This document shows positions 1 through 9,937 of a stretch of 31,513 nt of DNA, one piece after another. The notes under the pieces are model-generated. The model saw only the letters and a list, made by a program, of their open reading frames with translations, searched no databases and was not told where the DNA came from. Each line of letters starts with the position of its first letter. The stretch's first letter is position 1. The DNA is from Chara braunii (Eukaryota > Streptophyta > Charophyceae > Charales > Characeae): contig BFEA01000162.1 in the NCBI GenBank assembly GCA_003427395.1, positions 2,678,655-2,710,167 of the forward strand, given 5' to 3'. Position numbers and translations under genes: made by a program.

Positions 1-345
1 CCAGTCCTTCAGGTGGTTTCAAGACGGCCCGCCTGTTCCATGTGTCAAGAGTANACAACTCTTTGGCACATTGTTGTCTCAGTGCTCCTAAAGGAACCGA
101 CCAACCCCATAATCGCCAAGTTGTTGGAAGAGTATGCAGATTTGTCAGAACCTCCATCAGTACATCCCATCCAGCACCGTATTGAGATAGATCCTGCCAG
201 TAAGACTCCCAAGGGAGCAGTCTATAGAATGTATCCTAAGGAGTTAAAAGGAGTTGCGCAAGCAGCTAGACGAGCTCCTCGAGAAGGGTTGGATTAGGCC
301 GCGTTTGTCTCCATTTGGAGCACTTGTTCTCTCTGGAAGCAGCCA
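1..345 (+). pseudogene. Ty3/gypsy pol fragment: linker and start of reverse transcriptase
   Basis: The plus strand encodes the stretch that normally leads from protease into reverse transcriptase. It has an EEYADLSEPP-like linker, HRIEIDPASKTPKGAVYRM, then PKEL in one frame and RKQLDELLEKGWIRP plus SPFGALVL in the next. The switch of frame near 250 is a one-base indel. Similarity stops abruptly near 345, before any catalytic aspartate, so only the N-terminal edge of RT remains. The word order is typical of chromovirus-type gypsy elements. The fragment may belong to an element lying mostly left of the window. An ambiguous base sits at 54. The orientation is opposite to the other gypsy elements here. 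It is certainly non-functional. Confidence 0.8.
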
Positions 346-1350
346 TAGTTGCCTGAATATGTCAATAATAACCCCCTGCCCCCCCTCTGGAAGCCTCGAG
401 AAAAATATTGCACCTTCAAAATTTTATTGCGGATACCAACAGCTCTCGAAGCATGTAGTCGGAATCTGTAGAAAAAAGAAAAAGAAAAAAAAGATATTTG
501 GGCACATTTTTTCCAAAACTGGTTTCCCGGTTCAACCCCCCTGGGCTGGTCCGGCTCCGGTTGAACCAGGGTAGCCAACCGGCCGGTTGCCGGCCCAACA
601 CTGGGTTGAAACAGATACACTGTGATCAAAACCATGATCACAAGCTCATCACAAGCAAAGGGGGCATGAAGAAAAAGGGTGGAAATGTCAAGGGTTCAGT
701 CTCTAATGGGAGGAAGATGTTGCCAGTGTTGGGATTCAATTTGCCATAAGCACTCATGTTGTCAGGTAGAAAATGTCATCCTTCACCAGGAGCAATAGAA
801 GAGCTCCTCAAGATTGCTTCCCACAGTGTCCACAACTGCCCGTCGTTTGTTGTTCTTTCTCCCTCTCTGCCTACAGTTCACCTTGTAGTTCTCTGCGACA
901 ATATATTGTCACATAACTATGAACAAAAATAGAGCACTCTGCGAAACAAACAGCAAAAATAAAAAATTAAAAAAACAAGACAAACATGAAGGGCACACTG
1001 AAACCATTCATTTTTCTCATTCTTCTTTTGACTCCCCTTTCACCATGCCTCTCACGTACAAGGCTCGCCACGTTGATGAAGTTGAGCGTGAGCTGCCCCC
1101 ATCCTTGTGTGCCATAACAGCCCACTTGTACGCTGTGAGAAAGAGGCAGAGTGAAGGGGGAGGGGATAAACACAGGGAGGAGAGATGGAGAGCAGACAAA
1201 CAAAGAACGATAAAGGGAAAGTAAGGGAAAGTATGGAGTGTGGAGTGAAGATGAAGGCAAAAGAGGATAAAAAAATACTCAAGAACGAGTCTGTCCTTGA
1301 CGACAGAGAGGACATACATTCTAAGGATGAGGTGGATGAACACATGGAAG
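346..1350. other. Unassigned DNA with short palindromes
   Basis: No coding sequence is convincing here. Visible structure includes an A/G-rich run at about 470-493 and a GC-rich cluster at 529-604. That cluster holds inverted GGTTCAACC (529-537) and GGTTGAACC (559-567), plus the 14-bp palindrome CAACCGGCCGGTTG (576-589). Another 14-bp palindrome, GACAATATATTGTC, lies at 897-910. From about 920 to 1300 the plus strand is purine-rich, and the reading frames there look compositional. Confidence 0.4.
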
Positions 1351-1355
1351 ACCTA

Positions 1356-1660
1356 GTTGAACATTCTCAGTGCAACAATTGCCACGACGGGTGGCATTGA
1401 GCATGCCCACCATACACCCCCGACAAATGGCATGTCGATTGCAGGCCAAAATGGAAGAAGAACGGTCACCACAAAAAAGCATGCATTCAGTATAGTGCCC
1501 ATGGCCGCAAAATGGACATATAGTGTCCGGATGCGGAGGGTGCCGGCAGTCACGAACGGTGGGACAGTCCTCTGCACACGTGGATGCATAACCCATGTCA
1601 TTATAGAGATTGTGACAGAGACAATATATACATGTGCATATGTATAGTCAAACATATATA
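1356..1660 (+). pseudogene. Degenerate Cys/His-rich patch, possibly PHD-finger-like
   Basis: In one plus-strand frame the sequence reads CNNCHDGWH, then a TGA stop, then ACPPYTP, DKWHVDC and further Cys/His pairs (HKKAC, NPCHYRDC). Spacing such as CxxCxxGWHxxC-PP-W-C resembles the second half of a PHD finger. The expected upstream cysteines are absent and two stops interrupt the frame. The opposite strand is also cysteine-rich because TGC and GCA are complementary, so composition alone could explain this. I treat it as a weak lead, not a gene. Confidence 0.2.
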
Positions 1661-1683
1661 TAGAGAGAGAGGGAGGGAGGGAG
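1655..1683. repeat. GA/GGGA microsatellite
   Basis: A short run of GA followed by GGGA units directly follows AT-rich alternating sequence (ATATATA) at about 1650. Confidence 0.8.
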
Positions 1684-2353
1684 AAACAACATTGACATTA
1701 CCTTCTGAAACCATGTTCTTCACTCCCCCACTTGCTTTGTTAATTTTTCTTTTTCTTTTTGTCATGGTTATTGCAAGGAATATGAGCGAGAGCGATAGAC
1801 AGAAATCCAAACTGCAAAATCATGAAGTAGCCCAGATAGTCATGTACCAAGCAAAGAGCACAATGCACCAAGATACCGTCCAAGTAAAGAGCAATACAAT
1901 GAACTCAAATGTCAATGTCGACGCTCTGTGGTCACACCAACATGGTATCCAATGTTGATCCTACTGTCTGGCGCCCAACGCCCGGCCTACTCCACTTAGC
2001 CTACCTAGCCTATCTGCGCTCATGCAACAGGGACACACTGAAGTTGAAGACCAATGTATGTGACGTCAATCGCCAATGCAGACCGCCAGCATACACCAGG
2101 TACGTGTCTCACTCCTCCCCTCATCAGCCCCTGTCTTCCCAAACTGAACGCGCCTCCTACCCAAAGACCACCATCGCCATCACCACGCCTGTGCCTCAGC
2201 AGCCCGGCTATGGCCGCCAACCGCCCACTGCCTCAGCAGGGTCCCCTCTCACCTCAGCGCCCGTGGGAGCATCTGGCCCGCAACTTAGCGCAGTTGCGCA
2301 TGTGCTACTACAGCAATGTGGCCACATTGCCCAGTCAGGCCAGAATGACAGGC
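1684..2353. other. Unassigned DNA
   Basis: Reading frames overlap on both strands without recognisable motifs. From about 1950 the sequence becomes C-rich (CCACC/CCTCC words). No RNA gene or repeat boundary could be placed. Confidence 0.35.
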
Positions 2354-2900
2354 CCTTGGGCTCTCACTTTGCTATATGGAAAGTGTGCCCTCCAGCTGGC
2401 CATTCTGGGCCTGGCGTGTAGGGGCCCAATAGCTTCAGGCTGGCCCGAAGTATTTGTGCCCAGGCCCACTTTTAGAAACTGGCCTGAGCCTCATGCAGTT
2501 AGGCACGTCCAGGTAGCCCTCCAGGCTCCAAGTGTTTGCCTCATTCTCATTGGGTCGCGGTAATGTGTAACGACAATGCTGCATTCTCATTGGTCCGTGG
2601 CCACTGCATGATGTTTCGGCCTCCCACTGCATGTGCCCAGGGCACAACCACCTGAGCCCTAGGTTCAATTGTACAACGCAGTTATTGCTTCTGGAAGGAG
2701 CCACAGAAGGTTCACGTTGCTCTGTAACCAACTTGCGTGTTGCAACTGTCTGATACCTTACATACGGAAAATGTCAAAAATAGGCCTCATGGGAATATGT
2801 CAGCCCGCCTTCACTTAGGGCGGACATGTGGCTTGCTGGGGGCCTAAGCCCAGAATGTTTGCATGCCTCTGAAGGGCCTTTGCGGGGTCCAGTCCTTGCA
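2354..2900 (-). repeat. Hairpin-rich repeat copy A, probable 3' LTR of gypsy element 1
   Basis: This segment lies just downstream (minus strand) of the chromodomain of gypsy element 1. A polypurine run reading AAGGGGGATGGA lies between them, followed by TGCAAGGACTGG, which is a plausible LTR start at about 2900. Its core, from CCTTGGGCTCTCACTTT at 2354 to about 2812, is repeated in the same orientation at 8618-9011 and inverted at 10880-11335. It contains an imperfect hairpin whose loop is TATAT (2365-2385) and GGCC-centred inverted repeats. The LTR assignment rests on position and the polypurine run. The far end is not proven. Confidence 0.55.
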
Positions 2901-2977
2901 TTCCATCCCCCTTAGCTTCGAGAGTCCCCTCAGATGCTTCTATGCTTCTATGCATGTGCTTTCCCCTTGAACTTTCA

Positions 2978-3200
2978 TTCATACTCTGCCACAATCTGAG
3001 GTGTTGTACTGACGAGCTCCTCTCTTGTGAACCAACGATCTTCTTTCAGATCCGTATAACGCGTGAATCTGACCCGATACTCATAGGTTTCGGTGGTCTT
3101 CCTCTGCCTACAAGCTTGGGGACAGGCAGATCTTTGTGTTCCAAAATGTCGTCGACGTCCACATGACCATCCATGGTTGGGGGCAGCATTGATCATCTTG
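2978..3200 (-). pseudogene. Integrase C-terminal chromodomain (element 1)
   Basis: The minus strand encodes YEYRVRFTRYTDLKED, then RWFTREEL and TPQIVAEYE, followed by a stop near 2978. This matches the chromodomain pattern: an aromatic-rich first strand, a W in the second half, and a final helix ending in YE. Chromodomains at the integrase C-terminus of such elements are thought to steer integration by reading histone marks. The domain follows integrase across a frameshift near 3160-3190. It is short but well formed. Confidence 0.7.
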
Positions 3201-4240
3201 ATAGGAACTGATCAGTCTCACTGAAAGTGCAAGCTTGGAAGCATGAAATACAGGGTAAGTGCACAGATGACATGGGATTCTTATGACATACGAGGGACCA
3301 TCCAAATCACTACCCACAATATCTAGAACTTCCCATGGACCGAAATATTGTGGCATTAGCTTTCTTGAGATAACGAATTCATGTCCCATCTCACTAGCCT
3401 TTACCGAGACACGTTCCCCTACCTGAAATGTGGATTGTCGTTTGTTATTGTTCTCAGAGGCAATCATTGCCTCCTAAGATTTCTGATGTGCTCGACAAGT
3501 CTAGTGCAGATCTAGGCTTCCACCCAAATGCAGCTCATTGGAACTGACGTTGGTGGTGTTGTGTACAACGTTGCTGTAGAGGCTGGCGATGAGAGGCAAC
3601 TTCTCATCCCTGTCATCCTGGTTGGGCTTGATGTAATGCCTCAACAAATTTTGCACCACGCGGTTCATCTGTTCCGCTTGCCCCTTGACTTCGGGATGAT
3701 TCCTCGAAGTCATTTATGTTGGCTGCCCATCTGTTCAGCAACCTTCTTCCACATTTCACTCGTGAACTGGACATCTCTGTCACTAACAATGGTCCTAGGC
3801 AGTCCAAAATCACGCACCCAGTTATCCATGAATAACTTGATGACGTGCTCAGTCTTGGCAGTCTCTTGCATGGGGATCAGTCCAACGTACTTAGTAAACC
3901 TATCTACTATGACATTTGCCGCTTGCCACTCTTGCTGGCCACGAGAGTATCCATGAAATCCATGGAGATACTTTGTCCTGGACCTACAGGAATTGGCAAC
4001 GGCTTGATTAACCCAACTGGTGCTTGAGTTCGCGACTTACCCCGCTGACAGACTTGACATGTCTGGACGTACCTCTTTACATCGTCAGGCATACTAGGCC
4101 ACGAGAAACGTTGCACCAAGTTAGCACTGGTCTTTTTGTAGCCGAAATGTCCCGTTGCGTCATAAGACTCACCTAAAACGAAACTACGCAAAATCTCACT
4201 AGATGGCACACAATCTTTTAAACCCTGCCTTTTCAAGAAT
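3200..4240 (-). pseudogene. Integrase (element 1), frameshifted
   Basis: From high to low coordinates there is first a zinc-binding region with ATGHFGYKKT and CQVCQRGK. The first histidine of the HHCC set reads as tyrosine (ESYDATGH). Then come the core motifs: SMDFMDTL with the first catalytic Asp, IVSDRD with the second, and HPEVKGQAEQMNR with the Glu. The DDE triad is therefore still readable, but in different frames and with a stop nearby. The C-terminal part carries FQVGERVSVKASEMGHE and YFGPWEVLDIVGSDL, a GPY/F-type domain. In life the enzyme would insert the cDNA into host chromatin. Confidence 0.82.
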
Positions 4241-4499
4241 GAGTAACCCGTCCACCATCACAAACTCGTCAGATGCGGCCTTGTCTCCGGCTTCTAGTTT
4301 GCATATGATGTTGGTCATGGCGGGATCTTCCTTGTAGGCATCCACCAACGATCGAGTTACATCGTCGTATTAGTCAAATTCAGTAATTAACACACCTAGG
4401 TAGTCTGCCCTACGCGACAGCGCATCAGAAACCTTGTTATACTCTCCCTTCACGTAGTCACTTGAAGTTTTATTGACTTACGACTTCAATCCAATGTTT

Positions 4500-4835
4500 G
4501 AGTGTGTCACAGAATAAGCTCTGTCTTGATCCGCTTGAGTGTCTGATGGTCGGTCCTCAAATAGAAGAACCTACCAAGCCGATAATGCCTCCAGTGGACA
4601 AAGGCTTTGTAAAGGGCGTGGAGTTCCCTCCCATAGGTGGACTTCGCCAACTTCTTAGATGGCATCGTCTTAATCATGTACTCGATCGGCCTCAACTTTT
4701 TCCCTTTCTGTTGAGCCAGCAATGCGCCAATGCCATATTGGTTTACGCCAATGGTCACAATTAATTGCTTCTCAGGATTAGGAAGCATGAGAATCTCATG
4801 ATGCATGAGAGCATACTTCAAACGTTTCCCTCACA
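4500..4835 (-). pseudogene. RNase H domain (element 1)
   Basis: An open minus-strand stretch carries VNQYGIGALLAQQKGKKLRP, IEYMIKTMPSKKLAKSTY, RELHALYKAFVHWRHYRLG and YLRTDHQTLKRIKTE. This is the gypsy RNase H, which removes RNA from the RNA-DNA hybrid during reverse transcription. The usual DAS at the first catalytic Asp reads GVN, so that residue is lost. The Glu in REL and the Asp in RTDH are retained. The frame differs from the RT segment just upstream. The connection to integrase (about 4240-4500) is degraded by several stops. Confidence 0.8.
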
Positions 4836-5285
4836 TTAGTCTGTCCATTTTCGTGGTGTGTCAAGGCGTGTTAGATCAGTCAAGGGGGCGGCCACTGTAC
4901 TATAATTTTTGACGAAGTTGCGGTAGTAGCCGGCCATCCCTAAGAAAGATCTGACCTCCATCAAAGACTGAGGTCGTGGCCAGTTACGAATGTTAGCCAC
5001 CTTTGCATCTTCGATCCTAACCCCATCCCAGGATACCTCATAACCCAAGTACAAGATCTTAGTGCATCCGAACTCGCATTTCACCTAATTGATCTTTTTG
5101 TATAAGGAGGCCCAACACAAGATCTAAGTGTTGTGCATGTTCCTAGACAGTCTTACTAAAGATAACAATATTGTCGAGGTACACGATAATAAACTTATCT
5201 AAGTAGTCATGGAATACCCTATTCATGGCATGTTGGAATGTACCCGGCACATTGCAAAGGTTAGAAACGAAATCACCTGATTAAG
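4836..5285 (-). pseudogene. Reverse transcriptase, C-terminal half only (element 1)
   Basis: Recognisable pieces on the minus strand are GTFQHAMNRVFHDYLDKF, then VYLDNIVIFSKT at the catalytic loop (5181-5170 is YLDN), then LGYEVSWDGVRI, RNWPRPQSLMEVRSFLGMAG and YYRNFVKNYSTVAAPLTDL. The catalytic YLDD has become YLDN, which would abolish polymerase activity. A stop follows the loop. The fingers and first palm motifs are absent: protease sequence passes almost directly into the NLCNVPGTFQ region near 5280. That indicates an internal deletion of several hundred bases. Confidence 0.82.
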
Positions 5286-5500
5286 TTCCCCACCTTTATA
5301 AGAGAAGGTGAAGATGTCGTCCGTGACGTAGTCTTGGACCAACATGCGCTCTTTGTTGGCTAGAGTAGATGCTACAACTCTACTCAAGCGCTGCATCCGG
5401 TAGCCTAGGCGCAGTCTCTCAACGCAGTTGCGACTCATGAAGTTTCGTGTAGAGCCAATGTCTACAGAAGCACCACACTTGCAACCACCTACACCGACTT
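5285..5500 (-). pseudogene. Aspartic protease remnant (element 1)
   Basis: The minus strand encodes VDIGSTRNFMS followed by CVERLRLGYRMQRLSRVV, LVQDYVTDDIFTF and YKGGELNQ. The position, and the D-x-G-[SA]-T-x-NF-[IM]-S pattern, fit the retrotransposon protease that matures Gag-Pol. The active-site triplet reads DIG (5462-5454) in place of D[ST]G, so the catalytic Asp survives but its neighbour does not. The C-terminal end is cut by the deletion that joins it to RT. Confidence 0.7.
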
Positions 5501-5699
5501 CGACTTAGACATGCTCCCCTTTTGGACCTCTTGATATGGCAACCCAAAACTCACGAGGGTCCCTTGCTGACCACTCAGTTTGGTCTTCCGAGGCTCCAGA
5601 CACATCTAACGAACAAAGTATCATTTGGTCTAGATGCGTATGCGGGGTGGCAAGTGAGTCGGTAGCTTCGGCCAACTCCTAAAGTGGCGAGGGTAAACC

Positions 5700-6240
5700 A
5701 TCCACTTCAGCATGAGTGGACGCAACTACAACTTCTACTCGTCGGATGTGTTTCCCTAGGTTGAGCCCGTAGAAGCTCCTCCCTGGGCGAAAAATCCTCC
5801 AAAACCACCTTTGGGGGATATCTTCTGAGAGACCTTCGCATTCTTGCATCTAAACTGTTGATGGTCGTAATCATCACAGTTGATGCAAGCTCCTCGCGAA
5901 TATTTGTTCCTCCACGTGATCCAAGCCAGCCCTCACCCAAGTCAGAGTCTTTTTGAGGTTTGAGTCTGCTCTTGACTCTTTTGCTGGCCGCCCTTGCCGC
6001 GACCAGCAGCCTTTCCTTTGGTTGCTGCAGCGAGATTGCCACCCTCTACACTCTTCTCGCTGCCTAACTCTGTATCCTCCACAAGCTCAGAAAAATCATC
6101 GATCTCGGTTTGATTCCCGTCGGAATCAACCATCATCAATCAACTACCTTTCTTTTTCCATTCTTGTGGAGTCTTCTTCTTCCTACGGCCCGCTGCAGGT
6201 TGTTAAGCTCCTCCTAGCTTAGCCTTTAAATCCAAGGCCT
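5700..6240 (-). pseudogene. Gag C-terminus with CCHC zinc knuckle (element 1)
   Basis: A complete zinc knuckle with spacing C-x2-C-x4-H-x4-C is encoded at 5887-5846 (CINCDDYDHQQFRC), followed by a Gly-rich tail. Upstream there is a basic, Gln/Lys-rich linker (KPQKDSDLGE, then KGKAAGRGKGGQQKSQ in another frame). Nucleocapsid knuckles bind the genomic RNA of the element. Frameshifts separate linker and knuckle. Confidence 0.72.
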
Positions 6241-6730
6241 TCTTGCTAAAGGAGTCAAGAGTATGATACTCGATGCTGGCCTCGCTGACCATCACGTTCT
6301 TGATGTTTGTGGGAAGACATCTTCACAAGATGGTCAACAAGACCTGTGGATCGTAGCGCACTCCAGGGACGACGATGAGCTTTTTAACGGCAGTGGTAAG
6401 TTCTCACGCGGACTTGCACTTCCGAGTATCAAGCCAGCCAACGCATCAGTGGCTTGCTGAGCCTGCTGAAGGTTGGGTCATCGCGTTTCTACCGATCCCA
6501 TGAAACTCGCTAATGTGTGGGTTTGCACCCAGTCATTCATTCAACTGCCCAAACCCTTGGATGCCACTAGTCCATCTAACCATGTCACTGCCGAACCCTC
6601 AAAATACAAGGCGGCAGTGATCACCTCTTCCTCACACGTCCTCTTCGCCCTTACCCACACAGGAACCGTTCTCAACCAAGTGTCGAGTGTCTCATCCTTC
6701 TTATCACCAAAGAAGGTTTGAGGTGGTTTC
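6240..6730 (-). pseudogene. Gag capsid region (element 1)
   Basis: Minus-strand frames read KKDETLDTWLRTVPVWVRAK, RTCEEEVITAALYFEGSAV, TWLDGLVASKGLGS and MNDWVQTHTLASFM. These are typical of plant gypsy capsid (retrotransposon Gag family), where the W-x-[RL] and A..YF-G-A..W words mark the core helices. A stop interrupts the frame after GLGS. Further debris (QQAQQATDALAGL) runs down to the knuckle region. Confidence 0.75.
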
Positions 6731-7520
6731 AGTGGAGTCTTGGGGTACCAAGGCTACTGTGGTCCCATTTGTGAAACCAGCTGCTTCCACATAGCTGCAG
6801 CAGCTGGACTTGAGGATGAAGAAGCAATAGTATGTGCTGCTGGTAAACCAAACTGAGGAACCAAGTATCTTGGCATCTCCGGATAAATGGCGGCCATGGA
6901 TATGCTGCTGGTGGCCAGAAACTAGGCTCGCCTGTTGTGGAAGGGATTGCTCTTCCCTTCCCCTGCACGGCCTTCAGAATCTCGTCATCCAATCTGCTGT
7001 CCATATACGCATGGATAACCGCGTTGATGACCTCTTCCACATCATCAAGGACTGAGTCATCTAACCCCTCTAATGCAGCCACATCATCACCTTTGCTCTC
7101 CACTCTGGCCTTTCTATTTCTATTCTTTGTCTCTTTGTCGGTAGCTTCCTTGAGTTGCTTCTCTAGCTGTAAACGGAGTAGCTCTAATTGTTGGAGCTCT
7201 AACTCCTCCCTAGCGGCCAGAGGTGGCTGGCTGTACTGCAAGCCTGCCATCTGACTGGAGGAAGGTCCCGCACTCGCCCCACAAGATGAGACAAAAGACA
7301 TAGCGAAGAATCCTGATGTCTGCTGACCTTTAGAGATCGCTGCAGAAGTTGCCACAGCTTCAGCACTAACTGCTGCTGCTGCTAACGCACGGTTCGCAGC
7401 TGCTGCTGCCTCTCTAGCTGCCTGCAAACGCTGGGCCCTTGCCTCGGCCCGGAACCTTCTCTCGTCCCCTGGTAGCAGAACCTGGAACACTATCGGAATC
7501 CATTGTGTGTCCCGGCGCAT
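6729..7520 (-). pseudogene. Gag N-terminus: Ala-rich and Leu/Gln-rich coiled coils (element 1)
   Basis: One 263-codon minus frame is open. It carries FRAEARAQRLQAAREAAAAA followed by more alanine, then EELELQQLELLRLQLEKQLK and a charged stretch, LDDSVLDDVEEVINAVIHAY. These are coiled-coil-like segments that could drive Gag assembly. The true start is probably the ATG at 7503-7501, giving MDSDSVPGSAT, followed almost at once by a frameshift into the alanine-rich frame. Its last third looks out of frame relative to the capsid. It is the longest open frame in the window but is still part of a dead element. Confidence 0.65.
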
Positions 7521-8617
7521 CCGTACCCTGTCGTCAGCCGGTCCTTCCCCACTATCTGTACCGCTCTTCAGCTAAGCAGATCACAGTCTGCACGACCGGC
7601 CTCGCTGGGGCCTACCACTGCATGACAGGTTTGTAAAATAAATAATTATTCGGCAAGTCAACCAGGTCCCAATCAAGTGGTGTCAACAATGTAAACACAG
7701 ACTGAGCAAATGATCTACTGCTACTTCGATCAGTTCTCGAACAGCAGCATCATACAAACCTGGCAATGGTAGAATATTACAGTTCTAGTCTAGTGTTGTT
7801 TGTCAGGTGTTGGCAGTCGGTCACACCTCAACTAATCAACATAAACTAAATCACTTGCACAAATATATGCGGAAATGGATATATAATGTTTGCCTTCGTG
7901 CACCAATTGAAACCTTCCCTCCCCTGTATTCAACGTTCCTGATTGCATCATCAAGCGGCGGTGTCTATAGCGTGCACAACAACCCACCCCCGTGCCCAGG
8001 AATCCGCTTATGGCCAGCTCTGCCATTTTGCGTGCAACGAGCCTTACTCCGATAACCTGGCTGATCAAGAGGCAATTTAAGGACAGCCCCCCAGTCCTCA
8101 AGAATTATTTAACGTTGCAGATAGGACGATGACCACAGCCAGGTATCAGATCCCCACCAGAGGTTCATTATAGACAGTCTTGTACATGTCTCGCATAGGA
8201 CTGGCCAGTCCACATTCCATCTACAGCGGACAAAGCAGCAAAGCATGCGTGCTCTGCTCCCATGGGTTGGCATGGCGACTGTGACCCATGCTTCGACCTG
8301 GGCCCTTCAGAGGCGACGCCCTCTCCTGCCAAATGTACCACTAGGAAGAATGTGGACTCTCAAGGTAGAGCGCTCAAGACTCCTGAACCAGAAGAGGACA
8401 CTCAAATTAAACTTACTTCCTCACAGTCAGAAGAGATTGAGATGGGAAGATAAGGTAAGAGAATAACGTACCTGAAGAAAGCTACCCCCAACCACAGATT
8501 TATCACCAATTGAGCCAACGTGCATTTTGATGACCGGTCATAGCCTCGGTACCACACACAATGTAATGCCACCTCAGCCAAAGTGCAATGTCAGCATGCT
8601 CTCATGATCCCACATAA
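7521..8617. other. Unassigned DNA, possible 5' leader of element 1
   Basis: This 1.1 kb separates the gag start from the next copy of the hairpin repeat, so it may be leader sequence or an unrelated insertion. It includes an AT-rich word (AAATAAATAATTATT at about 7635). A short Ser/Glu/Pro-rich plus frame runs from 8262 to 8453 and is followed by AAGGTAAGAG, which resembles a splice donor. That frame has no recognisable domain, and I do not claim an exon. Confidence 0.3.
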
Positions 8618-9015
8618 CCTTGGGCTCTCACTTTCCTATATGGAAAGTGTGCCCTCCCACTGGCTGTTCTGGGCCTGGGTAGGGCCCCAGTAGCTTCAGG
8701 TTGGCCCAAAATCTGCCCCCAGGCCCAGTTTCAGATACTGGCCTCGGTCTCGTGCAGTTAGGTACGTCCAGGTTTGCCTCATTCTCATTGGGTCGCGGTA
8801 GATGTGTGATGACAATGCTGCATTCTCATTGGTACACGACCACTGTGTGATGTGTCGGCCTCCGACTGCGTGCGCCCAGGGCGCAACCACCTGAGCCCTG
8901 GGCTCAACTGTACAACGCAGCTGTTGCGTCAACTGGCGTGCTGCAACTGTCTGATACCCGACATATGGAAAATGTTGAAAATAGGTCTCACGGGGATATG
9001 CCGGCCTGCCTAGGC
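8618..9015 (-). repeat. Hairpin-rich repeat copy B
   Basis: From CCTTGGGCTCTCACTTT onwards this segment aligns with copy A at 2354. Shared words include TATATGGAAAGTGTGCCCTC, TAGCTTCAGG, CCTCATTCTCATTGGGTCGC, CACCTGAGCCCTGGG and CAACTGTCTGATACC. The hairpin is perfect here: CACTTTCC (8629-8636), loop TATAT, GGAAAGTG (8642-8649). Copy A and copy B have the same orientation and bracket gypsy element 1, as expected of LTRs. The strand given follows that element. The match ends near GGCCTGCC at 9011. Confidence 0.7.
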
Positions 9016-9055
9016 GGGTACCAGTCCAAGTAGCCTGAGTCTAGGTCCTGTGTGG

Positions 9056-9068
9056 ATGATATCAGAGC
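9056..9068 (+). promoter_or_regulatory. Primer-binding-site-like word
   Basis: TGATATCAGAGCC differs by one base from TGGTATCAGAGCC, the plant-type primer-binding site complementary to the 3' end of initiator-Met tRNA. If genuine, it marks the start of the internal region of a plus-strand LTR element. I see no matching 3' LTR and no coding region downstream. Confidence 0.35.
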
Positions 9069-9079
9069 CTTCAACGATG

Positions 9080-9193
9080 TTTCCCTCGGAAAGGGAGGAG
9101 GTACCGGCTGCTTGGAGGCCGTGCGGCCTCGAAGTCACCAGCCGTGAGGCTAGTTGGCCGCTATATCTCCTGGAGGAGCGAGTAGCTCCTCCA
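9080..9193 (+). other. Cluster of strong stem-loops
   Basis: Three structures follow the primer-site-like word. CCCT(C)GGAAAGGG lies near 9083-9097. A nested helix has outer CGGCTG (9105-9110) with CAGCCG (9139-9144) around inner GAGGCC-GTGC-GGCCTC (9115-9130). A 9-bp-arm hairpin, TGGAGGAGC-GAGTA-GCTCCTCCA, lies at 9171-9193. Their position would suit an RNA packaging or dimerisation leader, but this is inference. Confidence 0.6.
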
Positions 9194-9680
9194 AATTTGC
9201 AGTAAGCAAGTTTGGGTGTCATGCTGCTTGAGCGGGCACTGGTTCTAAAAGCGCTGCTAGGGAGGAAGGAGGCGAGCTGGGTGCTCTGCCTGGCTATGGC
9301 AAGCAGCCCAGCTTCAGGAGGAGGGAAAAGGAGGTGAATGAGGAGAGTGGCGAGGTAACTACGTGGCTCTGGTGGACACCATCTTCATCACCTTGTTAGG
9401 TGCTGCATCTGGAAGGCCCCAGTTGGGGCAGTGCTGCACCAAGAATTCTCAAAGTCAGGCCATAGCTGCTTTGCGATGTCTTTCGCACATCAGGGCATGG
9501 CCCTTAGTACTCCGCCAACCTATTGTTGTGTTGGCGGTAAGAGGGAACTTTGGACATTGATTCTGGTTCAACCACTCCTTGTTATTATTATTATTTGGAG
9601 AAGAATAAGATTGGCCGAGACAAGGAGGAGGAGGAGAGTGGAGAGAGAACGGAGATTTATCATTGGTCCTGCCGGTGTAC
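9194..9680. other. Unassigned DNA
   Basis: G/A-rich plus-strand sequence with GAGGAGG words near 9320 and 9625-9650. No frame carries recognisable motifs. Confidence 0.35.
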
Positions 9681-9937
9681 ATCTTCTTCTTCTTCTTTCT
9701 TTCTTCTCGTTCTTTTCTTCTTATTTTGTTCTTCTTCTTTTTTTCTTCTTTCTTTCTTTCTTCTTTTTTTTTTCTTCTTCTTTCTTTCTTCTCGTTCTTT
9801 TCTTCTTATTTTGTTCTTCTTCTTTTTTTCTTCTTTCTTTCTTTCTTCTTTTTTTTTTCTTCTTCTTTCTTTCTTCTTCGTTTTTTCTTCTTCTTTCTTC
9901 TTCTTTCTTCTTTTTTCTTCTTCGTTATTCTTCTTTG
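9681..9937. repeat. TTC-rich microsatellite with an 85-bp internal duplication
   Basis: About 255 bases of almost pure pyrimidine built from TTC, TTTC and T runs. The landmark TTCTTCTCGTTCTTTTCTTC recurs at 9701 and 9786, showing an 85-bp duplicated block. Phe/Ser/Leu-rich reading frames through it are shadows of the repeat. Confidence 0.92.

Larger units (their letters stand above)
2900..7503 (-). mobile_element. Ty3/gypsy chromovirus, element 1 (decayed)
   Basis: Read on the minus strand, the order is gag with an N-terminal coiled coil, capsid, CCHC zinc knuckle, aspartic protease, RT C-terminal half, RNase H, integrase with zinc finger and core, GPY/F-like C-terminal domain, and chromodomain. 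This order is diagnostic of chromoviruses. Nearly every domain is frameshifted relative to the next. The N-terminal half of RT is missing. Catalytic positions in RT and RNase H are changed, and so is a zinc ligand in integrase. The element cannot move by itself. Its likely 3' LTR is the repeat at 2354-2900. A same-orientation copy of that repeat lies at 8618, about 1.1 kb beyond the gag start, and may be the other LTR. Confidence 0.88.

Noticed and set aside
967-1345. Three overlapping minus-strand Ser/Leu-rich frames
   Set aside because: They mirror purine-rich plus-strand sequence. No motif is shared with known proteins.
8262-8453. Possible short host exon ending at a GTAAGAG donor
   Set aside because: It has no homology, no acceptor and no continuation that I could find. 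It is recorded only as part of the unassigned stretch.
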